The notes under the pieces: generated by a model
What the model was told of the DNA's origin: nothing
What the model saw: only the letters and a program-made list of their open reading frames with translations
Database searches by the model: none
Program-made: the position numbers and the translations under genes
Assembly: GCF_900089075.1 (NCBI RefSeq)
Contig: NZ_LT593746.1
Span: 889,207 to 953,206, forward strand
Source of the DNA: Vaginella massiliensis
Lineage (GTDB): Bacteria; Bacteroidota; Bacteroidia; Flavobacteriales; Weeksellaceae
Direction: 5' to 3'
DNA length: 64,000 nucleotides
Shown here: one piece after another, positions 8,499-15,651 of the stretch
Layout: each line of letters starts with the position of its first letter
Position numbering within the stretch: the stretch's first letter is position 1

Positions 8499-10497
8499 AG
8501 ATTGAATTTACCAAATGCTGTAAGTTCGGGTCATTTTTAATCCGCTCCATTTCGCTATCCACAATATGTAGAATATCTGATTTTATCTGCCTGTAATTGG
8601 CTTCAATTTCCTGTTTCATATTGTCTTCTCCGTGTTCATCAACAAAGGATAAAATTTCGGGTATCTTCTGATAGGCTTTGGTTTCGGCAGTTACCTTTTC
8701 GTTATCTACCACGATTTCGGCGTGAAATGTCTTTTGCTCGATACGCTCGTCAAAGTTATCAGATACCGAACCAACAAACATACCCTGTGTAAGCGTACTG
8801 ATTTTTGAGGCTGGGATAAGGCTGTCTAATTGGGTTGAAATGGAAGTAGATTTGTCATTTCGGTTAATGGTCATACTTTGGCGTTTCTGTAATACCTTTC
8901 CGAAACGCTCCGAAAGACTTTTTGCCGTTTCGCCAACCACCTGACCACTGAAAATATTACCTACTGTATTCTGTATTACTTTGGCTTCCTTATCTCCATA
9001 ATCACGGATTAACTGCGAAAAGTCCTGAAAGCCCAGGCAAACCGCTACCTTATTACTTCTCGCTGTTGCTATAAGATTATCCAAGCCCCGAAAATAAATT
9101 GTTGGCAACTCGTCTATGATAACTGAACTCTTTAATTGCCCTTTCTTATTAATGAGTTTAACAATTCGGGAATTGTAAAGCCCCAAAGCTGCGGAGTAAA
9201 TATTTTGACGGTCGGGATTATTACCGACACACAAAATTTTCGGCTCTTTAGGATTGTTGATGTCCAGCGAAAAATCATCACCTGTCATTACCCAATAAAG
9301 ACTTGGAGAAATCATTCTTGACAAAGGAATTTTCGCTGATGCAATCTGCCCCTGTAACTGGTCTTGTGCTCCCCCTTGCCAGGCATCCATAAAGGGTGAT
9401 AAATAATTTTCCAAATCGGGATAGGAAGTTAAAATCGTGAATACATCCGAATATTTTTTGTTCAGCAATTCAATGGCGTGTGGGAAAGTGCAATATTTAC
9501 CATCCTCGTAGATTTTCAGATACCAAATAATGGCTGCCAATAATATAATTGGGCTTTCCACGAAAAAATCTCCTTGTTTCTGTATCCACGACCTATTAAG
9601 ATTTAGCATTATCGTATAAGCCGCTTCGTAAGCATCGGAAATATCCGTCATAAAGTCGGGATTAAGCGGATTACAACGGTGGCTCTTGCGTGGGTCGTCA
9701 AAGTTAATCACGTAGAATTTCGGTTGAACTTTATATTTATCCCTGTTCTTCAGCAAGTGGTTGTAGGCAATAGTAGATAGGTCGTCAAACTTAAAATCGT
9801 AGATATACATCGAAAAACCTTTCTCAATCTGCTGTTTGATATAATTGTTTACAATGGCATAAGATTTACCGGAACCGGGAGTTCCCAACACAATCGTTGC
9901 CCTGAAAGGATTTACAATGTTTATCCAACCGTTGTTCCATTTGCCTTTGTAGTAGAATTTGGTGGGTAGGTTGACAGAATATTCATTTTCCATCAGGTTA
10001 GTTTCCTGTTGGAAGCTCTCGTTTTCGTTATTGAAAACATCGTCCATCAGGTTGGTACGCAGCAATCGGCTCATCCATACGCCTGCCATCAGCAAGGCGA
10101 TATAGCCTAACGAGATAGTAAGGATATACAGGAAAGTGCCTGTTACCGGAGATAGCTTTAACAATGGTGTATTTAGGAAGAACAGCACAAAGCCAATGCC
10201 CAAAGCCACGTAAATTTTAGACCAGGTTATTTTTTCATTCTTTACGCCCTTAGTACCCAAACAGCTTAAAGCCAACAAAACCAAAGCAAATACTTTGGTA
10301 TATAGAGTATGCGAAAACAAACCCGCTGTTCTATCGAAATTGCCTAAAATTTTGTTGATGACTTCCAATGTCCAGCCACGTTCTAAAAAGAAACCGTAGC
10401 AGAACCAATAAAGGTGCATCAGCACCAATAGAATACTGACTGCCCGCATAAAAGCCATTATCTTGGCAAGCCCTCTTAAATCGTCTTCTCCCTGCAT
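8497..10497 (-). CDS. mobC: conjugal transfer coupling protein MobC (VirD4/TraG type)
   Basis: A 666-residue type IV coupling protein. The N-terminus has about four membrane helices (roughly 17-37, 60-82, 95-112, 120-142). The ATPase domain starts with Walker A GTPGSGKS (205-212) and continues with the family pattern VIIDELPTIYFRGLDNLIAT, a Walker B-like region. Such proteins dock the relaxase-DNA complex to the secretion channel and use ATP to drive export. It follows mobB by 102 bp in the same direction, as in CTnDOT-type elements (mobA-mobB-mobC). Confidence 0.9.
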   Translation of the reverse strand: MQGEDDLRGLAKIMAFMRAVSILLVLMHLYWFCYGFFLERGWTLEVINKILGNFDRTAGLFSHTLYTKVFALVLLALSCLGTKGVKNEKITWSKIYVALGIGFVLFFLNTPLLKLSPVTGTFLYILTISLGYIALLMAGVWMSRLLRTNLMDDVFNNENESFQQETNLMENEYSVNLPTKFYYKGKWNNGWINIVNPFRATIVLGTPGSGKSYAIVNNYIKQQIEKGFSMYIYDFKFDDLSTIAYNHLLKNRDKYKVQPKFYVINFDDPRKSHRCNPLNPDFMTDISDAYEAAYTIMLNLNRSWIQKQGDFFVESPIILLAAIIWYLKIYEDGKYCTFPHAIELLNKKYSDVFTILTSYPDLENYLSPFMDAWQGGAQDQLQGQIASAKIPLSRMISPSLYWVMTGDDFSLDINNPKEPKILCVGNNPDRQNIYSAALGLYNSRIVKLINKKGQLKSSVIIDELPTIYFRGLDNLIATARSNKVAVCLGFQDFSQLIRDYGDKEAKVIQNTVGNIFSGQVVGETAKSLSERFGKVLQKRQSMTINRNDKSTSISTQLDSLIPASKISTLTQGMFVGSVSDNFDERIEQKTFHAEIVVDNEKVTAETKAYQKIPEILSFVDEHGEDNMKQEIEANYRQIKSDILHIVDSEMERIKNDPNLQHLVNSI

Positions 10498-10563
10498 TTT
10501 ATAATTTTTTAAATGTTCGGGCGTGAATTTAGAGGCTCTGAAGAGTGGCTATAAGAATGTGGC

Positions 10564-10594
10564 AGTCATTGGCAGTGTGTGGCTGTGTTTGGCT
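10564..10594 (-). repeat. copy of a dispersed ICE motif (GCCAAACACAGCC form)
   Basis: Read on the minus strand, the mobB-mobC gap contains GCCAAACACAGCCACACA and CACTGCCAATGACTGCC. The core matches the GCCAAACACTGCC repeats at 12716-12752 in 12 of 13 positions. It lies upstream of mobC. Confidence 0.5.
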
Positions 10595-10599
10595 GAATA

Positions 10600-11892
10600 C
10601 TACTGCTGACCTCTTTTGCGTTTCCGCTTCTTCTTCATCTTATTTGCAAAGTCTTGTTCTTCGTAATCTTCTCCCTGTGTTTCGGGAATGAGTAAACCAC
10701 CAAAGGCTTCTATTAAACCGTCGTCTTTCTTATTGGTATTATCAAATTCAAACATAGGGTGCGGTTGCTCGGCTGGCAAATCTTCCTTGTCTTGTGAACG
10801 GGATATTTTTTCTTTTGGCTCGTCAGGCTCTTTAATGTCGGGTTTGACGTTATTATTCCAATAATCATTAAAGGTATTGGCAGAAAGTTCCTTGCTTAAA
10901 CGTGAACCATTCCAGATTGTTTTGGAATTGTGGTCTATGAACGTCATACCGTAGATACGTCCGGTGTCGTTTCTGCGAACTACCACATTAATACCTTGCT
11001 CTCCCAACTGCTTCTTAAAGCTCAATTCATTATCCGTAGATTGCAGGGCAATGGTTACGGTAGCTTTTAAAGTATTCCTGGTTGGGTGGTCTTTCAAAGA
11101 CGTTTTGCATTTCGCAAAATGCAATTCCAATGCTGGTAGCCCTGCATTCTTTCCGAATAAGGAAGCCTTAAACGGATGTCCTGCTTTTTCGCCTTTTTCA
11201 TTCAACGGAATATATAGCAAACCTTGCTGTGGTTTACCCTGCAATTCGCCCTCTATCTTTTCGGTGGTAATATTGAACAGGGAAAGCAAAGCATTGTATT
11301 CGCCCAAAGTCTGATATTGATAATAGTTCGGCAGGTGTCGTACTACTGAAGCAATCTGACTTTTCACATCTCCTTTACGGTAATCCACAGGGTGGAAAAT
11401 TTTATCGTTCTGGCTACGCTCTTTATCTGTTGCAGGTATCAATCCGTGTTGTTTTTCCAGTTCACGGCAGATGTTCATAGACCGCATTTTCTCGAATTTG
11501 TCCGAAATCTTTTTTCCGTTTTCGTCCACACAAACCGATACGATATGGATATGGGTACGGTCAATATCGGTATGTTTGAATACCACAAAAGGCTGTTCGC
11601 CATATCCCAACTCCCTCATATACTGCTGTGCCATTTCCCGAAACTTATCATCGCTAACGGTATCTTTCGGGTCGGGATTGAGCGAAATATGCAGGGTATG
11701 TTTCTCTGTATTTTGATTAGCCAACAGATATGGAACAAAAGATTGTGCCAATTGTGCCACGGAATACTGCCCGTTGGACGTTTCAATTATCTTATTTGCA
11801 AACAGGATTTGTCCGTTTTCTTTCTCAACTTTCAGATTATTATACGCCAATGCTCCGTATAAATTTGCACTTCTTCCGATTTTCGCTATCAT
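10600..11892 (-). CDS. mobB: relaxase MobB
   Basis: A 430-residue relaxase of the relaxase/mobilisation nuclease family. The N-terminal part has candidate nucleophile tyrosines in LYGALAYN (12 and 17) and the metal-binding three-His motif H107-T-D-x4-H114-I-H116. The C-terminus is rich in Glu and Lys and ends in a very basic stretch KKKRKRKR. It would nick oriT on one strand and pilot it into the recipient. It lies 62 bp downstream of the relaxosome accessory gene mobA and just left of the oriT-like region. Confidence 0.9.
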   Translation of the reverse strand: MIAKIGRSANLYGALAYNNLKVEKENGQILFANKIIETSNGQYSVAQLAQSFVPYLLANQNTEKHTLHISLNPDPKDTVSDDKFREMAQQYMRELGYGEQPFVVFKHTDIDRTHIHIVSVCVDENGKKISDKFEKMRSMNICRELEKQHGLIPATDKERSQNDKIFHPVDYRKGDVKSQIASVVRHLPNYYQYQTLGEYNALLSLFNITTEKIEGELQGKPQQGLLYIPLNEKGEKAGHPFKASLFGKNAGLPALELHFAKCKTSLKDHPTRNTLKATVTIALQSTDNELSFKKQLGEQGINVVVRRNDTGRIYGMTFIDHNSKTIWNGSRLSKELSANTFNDYWNNNVKPDIKEPDEPKEKISRSQDKEDLPAEQPHPMFEFDNTNKKDDGLIEAFGGLLIPETQGEDYEEQDFANKMKKKRKRKRGQQ

Positions 11893-11978
11893 TTTTCATT
11901 GATTTTTTTATTTTCTTGATGGTAATGAAGCTTGGATGAGCTATTGATTTTACCTTTTAATGGATAGCTCAACCAGGT

Positions 11979-12416
11979 CTAAGGCTGTTTTTTGAGGTAT
12001 TTTTTATTAAATTCCTCGGTTATCTCCACAACTTTTTTGAACAATTCGACCATTTCTGCCGTCTGTTTTTCCAACTTGTACAGGTAAGCCGATGCCTTTT
12101 TCTCGGAAAAACTCTTGTACAATAGCTTTACAATCTGATTATAATTGACACCAATAGAGCGGAATTGACTGTGAAACGAAGTCAGTCGCATATAGAAATC
12201 AACCGTTCCTTTGTCGATATGCAGCGATTTTATCGTCTTATTGAAGATACAAGACGTTATAAAATGTGCCTTTACCTGCATACCCGATTTATCAAAGAGG
12301 GCAAGAAAACGGGCGTGTTCCTCCTCGTTAAAGGAAATCGTGTAGCGTATTTTCGCAGGGTCGTTTTTAAGCGGTCGCCCCGTCTTTTTCAACTGTTTTT
12401 TGTTGTTCTCATTCAT
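11979..12416 (-). CDS. mobA: relaxosome accessory protein MobA
   Basis: A 145-residue basic protein from the ATG at 12416 (a GTG one codon upstream is in frame). It starts with Lys/Arg-rich KKTGRPLKNDPAKIRYTISF, the pattern of a ribbon-helix-helix strand, followed by helices; this fits the MobA family of CTnDOT-type elements, which bind oriT and help the relaxase. It is the first gene of the leftward mob operon, next to the oriT-like hairpin. Confidence 0.82.
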   Translation of the reverse strand: MNENNKKQLKKTGRPLKNDPAKIRYTISFNEEEHARFLALFDKSGMQVKAHFITSCIFNKTIKSLHIDKGTVDFYMRLTSFHSQFRSIGVNYNQIVKLLYKSFSEKKASAYLYKLEKQTAEMVELFKKVVEITEEFNKKYLKKQP

Positions 12417-12481
12417 CACTAATCCATTTTTAATTCACACAAAAACGCCGACTTCGGAGGACGTTTTCTGCCCCCTGCAAG

Positions 12482-12537
12482 GGCAAGTTGTTTTGAGCAT
12501 CCGAAAAGTTTTCGAGATGCTCAAAACACAACTTGCC
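12482..12537. repeat. long near-perfect hairpin, candidate oriT structure
   Basis: A 20-nt left arm (12482-12501, GGCAAGTTGTTTTGAGCATC) pairs with a 22-nt right arm (12516-12537) except for a 2-nt bulge. The loop itself is a palindrome, CGAAAA-G-TTTTCG (12502-12514). There is no T run, so it is not a typical terminator. It lies 66 bp upstream of mobA. Confidence 0.75.
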
Positions 12538-12715
12538 GTGTTCCGGTGAACACAAAAATCCACCCTGCGGGACGGATTGATTTTAACAGGGAAAAACGGC
12601 TCGATGCTGTTGCTGTTAAAGTCCGTTTTGTCCATTCGATTTTGCATAAATCCATTAATAAAATTCATTTTACAAAGTAAACCCCTCTTTCTGAAAGCAT
12701 TGCAGTGTAACAGAG

Positions 12716-12752
12716 TGCCAAACACTGCCTTTGAACGCCAAACACTGCCACC
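12716..12752 (+). repeat. tandem copies of a dispersed ICE motif (TGCCAAACACTGCC)
   Basis: TGCCAAACACTGCCTTTGAA (12716-12735) is followed at once by CGCCAAACACTGCCACC (12736-12752). The first copy matches the stretch at 29378-29397 in 18 of 20 positions, and a weaker copy lies at 19202-19220. Confidence 0.6.
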
Positions 12753-12779
12753 TGTGTACAACAAGGAAAATAACATTGG

Positions 12780-13150
12780 TTCTTTGTGTCAGATTTCAGG
12801 CAGGAACGCTATCAGACCATCATTCAGAGCGGATAGACAGCATTCAGAAATGCAGACTATTCTGCAAGCCGGATTGCAAGACTGCAAGATTGCAAGAAAG
12901 CAAACGTGATAGACTGACGGCAGGCAATCACACAAGACAGACTTCCTGAACGTATGCAGGTTTGCAGGAATGACGGCTCTCCTGAATGATAGCAAACAGG
13001 AACGGGTGCTGTCCTGCCGTATTGCAGAGAGGCAGACAGTCATAAGTTCAGTCAAGCAAGATGGCTGGCTATCCTGCAAGGAAGCCGGAATGAAATCAGG
13101 AATGATAGACAAACAGTCCGCAGGATGGAATGCCTGCAAGAAAGTAGAAA
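12780..13150 (+). repeat. field of short repeated words upstream of traA
   Basis: TGCAAG occurs at 12863, 12875, 12883, 12891, 13075 and 13135; GATAGAC at 12832, 12908 and 13104; GGAATG several times. Cytosine and thymine are under-represented on the plus strand. The words are irregularly spaced, so this is not a tandem array or CRISPR. Repeated short words fit protein-binding sites near a transfer origin, but this is inferred. Confidence 0.5.
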
Positions 13151-13167
13151 CTTTAAATTTTTAAGAT

Positions 13168-13935
13168 ATGGAAACAAAAAAGAAACCACTGTTCATTGCC
13201 TTTTCTTCGCAAAAAGGCGGTGTTGGCAAAAGCACATTTACTGCACTTGTAGCCAGCCTGCTCCATTACCGGATGGGCTACAATGTAGCCGTGTTGGATT
13301 GCGATTATCCGCAGTACAGTTTATTAAAAATGCGTGAAAGGGATTTGAAAGCCGTAAGGGAAAACGAACACTTTAAGCGGATTGCCCACAGGCAGTTTAT
13401 GACCATTAATAAGAAAGCCTACACGATAGAGCAATGCAAAGCGGAAACAGCTTTGAGTGAAGCCGATAATTTACTCCGTTCCTCAACAATTCCGTTTGAT
13501 GTAGTTTTCTTCGACCTGCCCGGAACGGTCAATTCTGCCGGAATACTTCATACCCTTATGGGAATGGATTACATTTTTTCGCCTATCACGGCTGACAGGG
13601 TTGTCGTGGAAAGTACACTGAGCTTTACACAGGCTCTTACTGATATTATAATGAAAAACGGGGGAAGCACCATTAAAGACATCCACCTGTTTTGGAACCA
13701 GGTGGACAGACGTGAAAAATCGGAACTCTATGATTTGTACGGCAAATTCATAGCGGATTTGGGTTTCTCCCTGATGAAGATTTATGTAACGGACAGCAAG
13801 CGTTTCAGGAAAGAAAGCGAAGCAATGGAAAAAACGCCTTTCCGTTCTTCGTTGCTGCCGCCCGACCAAAGGCTGATGACTGCCTGCCAGTTGGATTTAT
13901 TTATCCAGGAATTTTTAAGAACCATTGAACTGTAA
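13168..13935 (+). CDS. traA: ParA family ATPase, transfer operon protein TraA
   Basis: A 255-residue ParA/MinD-type ATPase. The deviant Walker A motif KGGVGKST is at residues 16-23, and the Walker B-like strand is VVFFDLPGTVNSAG. It is the first gene of the rightward tra operon, matching the ParA-like TraA of CTnDOT-type elements. It is probably used in positioning or regulating the transfer machinery rather than plasmid partition, because no parB follows directly. Confidence 0.85.
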   Translation: METKKKPLFIAFSSQKGGVGKSTFTALVASLLHYRMGYNVAVLDCDYPQYSLLKMRERDLKAVRENEHFKRIAHRQFMTINKKAYTIEQCKAETALSEADNLLRSSTIPFDVVFFDLPGTVNSAGILHTLMGMDYIFSPITADRVVVESTLSFTQALTDIIMKNGGSTIKDIHLFWNQVDRREKSELYDLYGKFIADLGFSLMKIYVTDSKRFRKESEAMEKTPFRSSLLPPDQRLMTACQLDLFIQEFLRTIEL

Positions 13936-13940
13936 CGATT

Positions 13941-14402
13941 ATGGAAAAAGGAAATAAAAAAAGAAACAGCCCTGAAATTGACGAGGAATATGTAATGTCA
14001 TTAATGGCTGGAGGTGTCCGCAAAGAGGGAATGAAACAGCCTCCTGCCGAAACGCCTGAAGAACCTCCCAAAGAGGAAATTAAAGAAGAAATCGTCAAAG
14101 AAGAAGTTAAGGAACCAGTACAGGATAAACCCGTACAAAGAGAACGGACAAGAGCCAGGAAAAATACCGACAGCACTTATGGCGAACGCTTCCTCAATAC
14201 GCACTCTATGGAAAAGCGAGGCGACAAGAGCATCTATATCCGGCAGGAATACCACGAACGTCTGTCCCGTATCGTACAGGTTATCGGGAAAGATAAGATA
14301 CCGCTGTATGCTTACCTCGACAATATTCTCGAACATCATTTTGAACTGTTTGAGAAAGCAATTACCGATGATTTCAATGAGAAGTTTAAACCCATTTTTT
14401 AA
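13941..14402 (+). CDS. DUF3408 protein, first of three paralogues (TraB-like)
   Basis: A 153-residue protein with a low-complexity charged N-terminal half (many Pro, Glu and Lys, residues 25-75) and a C-terminal DUF3408-type domain: SIYIRQEYHERLSRIV, then ILEHHFELF and a KPIF end. The domain resembles a ribbon-helix-helix fold, so DNA binding is plausible. It begins 5 bp after traA and is followed by two shorter relatives. Confidence 0.78.
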   Translation: MEKGNKKRNSPEIDEEYVMSLMAGGVRKEGMKQPPAETPEEPPKEEIKEEIVKEEVKEPVQDKPVQRERTRARKNTDSTYGERFLNTHSMEKRGDKSIYIRQEYHERLSRIVQVIGKDKIPLYAYLDNILEHHFELFEKAITDDFNEKFKPIF

Positions 14403-14413
14403 AGCAACAGATT

Positions 14414-14686
14414 ATGAAAAATACAAACAAAAAAACAGACAAAGCCTTACGCACGGCTCAATACAAATCCACATTCCTTACACCTACGGAATTTATGGCA
14501 AGGAAAGGGAAAACGGTATATATCAGCAAAGAGTTTCATCAGAAACTGAACCTGCTTGTATTTATGCTCGGTGGTGGCAAGCTGACCCTTGCCGATTATT
14601 TGCAGAATTTGCTTCAGCATCATTTTGATGATTTCGGAACGGAAATGAAAGAGCTTTATGGTAAAGCAGATAAACCAACTTTTTAA
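14414..14686 (+). CDS. DUF3408 protein, second paralogue
   Basis: A 90-residue protein with the same domain as its neighbours: TVYISKEFHQKLNLLV, LLQHHFDDF and the C-terminal KPTF. It lacks the long acidic/proline-rich N-terminal extension of the first copy. The gap to the gene before is 11 bp, so it is in the same operon. Function in transfer is unknown; DNA binding is inferred. Confidence 0.72.
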   Translation: MKNTNKKTDKALRTAQYKSTFLTPTEFMARKGKTVYISKEFHQKLNLLVFMLGGGKLTLADYLQNLLQHHFDDFGTEMKELYGKADKPTF

Positions 14687-14697
14687 AAATTATAGCG

Positions 14698-14970
14698 ATG
14701 AACAGCAATAGAAAAAATCAGAAAAATAAAGAGCGGAAAAACCCTTATCCCTCTATATTCCTCATCAACCGGTTTCCGTCAGGACGACACGGAAAAGTAG
14801 TGTATATACGTCCCGAATACCACGAACGGTTGCTTCGTATTGTACAGGTATCAAGAGAGGACAAAGCCACGCTTTACTCTTTAATAGACAACATTCTTGA
14901 ACATCACTTCAAAGAATTTGGCGAAGACATCATTGATTATTACAACAAACAGAACAAACCAATTTTTTAG
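14698..14970 (+). CDS. DUF3408 protein, third paralogue
   Basis: A 90-residue protein with VVYIRPEYHERLLRIVQV, ILEHHFKEF and the end KPIF. It is more similar to the C-terminal half of the first copy than to the second, which suggests that the triplet arose by two duplications. The gene begins 11 bp after the second paralogue and ends 2 bp before traD. Confidence 0.72.
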   Translation: MNSNRKNQKNKERKNPYPSIFLINRFPSGRHGKVVYIRPEYHERLLRIVQVSREDKATLYSLIDNILEHHFKEFGEDIIDYYNKQNKPIF

Positions 14971-14972
14971 CG

Positions 14973-15617
14973 ATGGAAATAGTAATTGTAATATGCCTGC
15001 TGATAGTCATTGCCCTGTTTTTACAGGACAAGATTGTTATTAAACGGAAGTCGGAACAAAAACCGAAACAGGAAAAAGTTAACCCAAATCTGCCCGATAT
15101 TATGGGGCAACCAAAGCCCGTAAGAAGCCAATCCCTGCCAAATCCTGCCAATCAACGCCAGATAGCGGAACCGGAGGTAGATATTGATAATTTAGATATC
15201 GAATACGACGCAAATGAAAACGTAGGTATTCAACAAATTCCGCAGGAAGAATTGGACGAGGTCTTCAGTAATAATGTACCCGATTTAGCAGAGGAAGAAG
15301 AAGATTTGAACAGGTACAGAACATCCGGTAGCGATGACGGTTTTGCCCAGGGGGTTACCTTTGAAGAACTAAACAGCGTGGGGGTGTTGCTCCAAAAAGA
15401 AACATTGGAACCAGCCCAAAAGGAAACAGCGATTGATATAGTTCAAAGATTACAGGGAACCGAATTATTTGCTCTACTCGAAAGTTCAATGCAAGGTGCT
15501 TCCAAAAAGATTGCCGAGCTTTTGGACAGCACACTTTCATCATCTGATACCGAAGCCGGTTCTTCCAATTTGCGGAAAAATGGTTTTGAGGATTTTGACA
15601 TTGGGGAGTTTGTGTGA
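14973..15617 (+). CDS. traD: conjugal transfer protein TraD (CTnDOT type)
   Basis: A 214-residue protein with one N-terminal membrane helix (residues 1-18, IVIVICLLIVIALFL) and a long polar, Pro/Glu/Asp-rich cytoplasmic region; the C-terminal part has predicted helices around QRLQGTELFALLESS. Position and composition fit the TraD of CTnDOT-type transfer operons (unrelated to F-plasmid TraD). It is the last gene before the inverted Hachiman insertion. Confidence 0.68.
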   Translation: MEIVIVICLLIVIALFLQDKIVIKRKSEQKPKQEKVNPNLPDIMGQPKPVRSQSLPNPANQRQIAEPEVDIDNLDIEYDANENVGIQQIPQEELDEVFSNNVPDLAEEEEDLNRYRTSGSDDGFAQGVTFEELNSVGVLLQKETLEPAQKETAIDIVQRLQGTELFALLESSMQGASKKIAELLDSTLSSSDTEAGSSNLRKNGFEDFDIGEFV

Positions 15618-15651
15618 GCGAATTCCTCAATATTTATAAATTTAAAAATAT

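Larger units (their letters stand above)
12417..13167. other. 751-bp non-coding region between mobA and traA, probable oriT
   Basis: No convincing gene lies here; the short open frames on both strands overlap each other and lack features. The left part holds several hairpins, including a very long one at 12482-12537. The middle has two copies of a dispersed motif (12716-12752). The right part (12780-13150) is a field of short repeated words, with an IncP-nick-like TATCCTGC at 13070-13077. The position between mob and tra operons is where oriT lies in related elements, so oriT is inferred. Confidence 0.6.

Noticed and set aside
12863-13140. Possible CRISPR or tandem repeat array
   Set aside because: The repeated words are only 6-7 nt and unevenly spaced, with no spacer pattern or cas genes.
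12577-13164. Several overlapping short frames in the mobA-traA gap
   Set aside because: They overlap on both strands, have no motif, and fall in the hairpin and word-repeat region; treated as non-coding.
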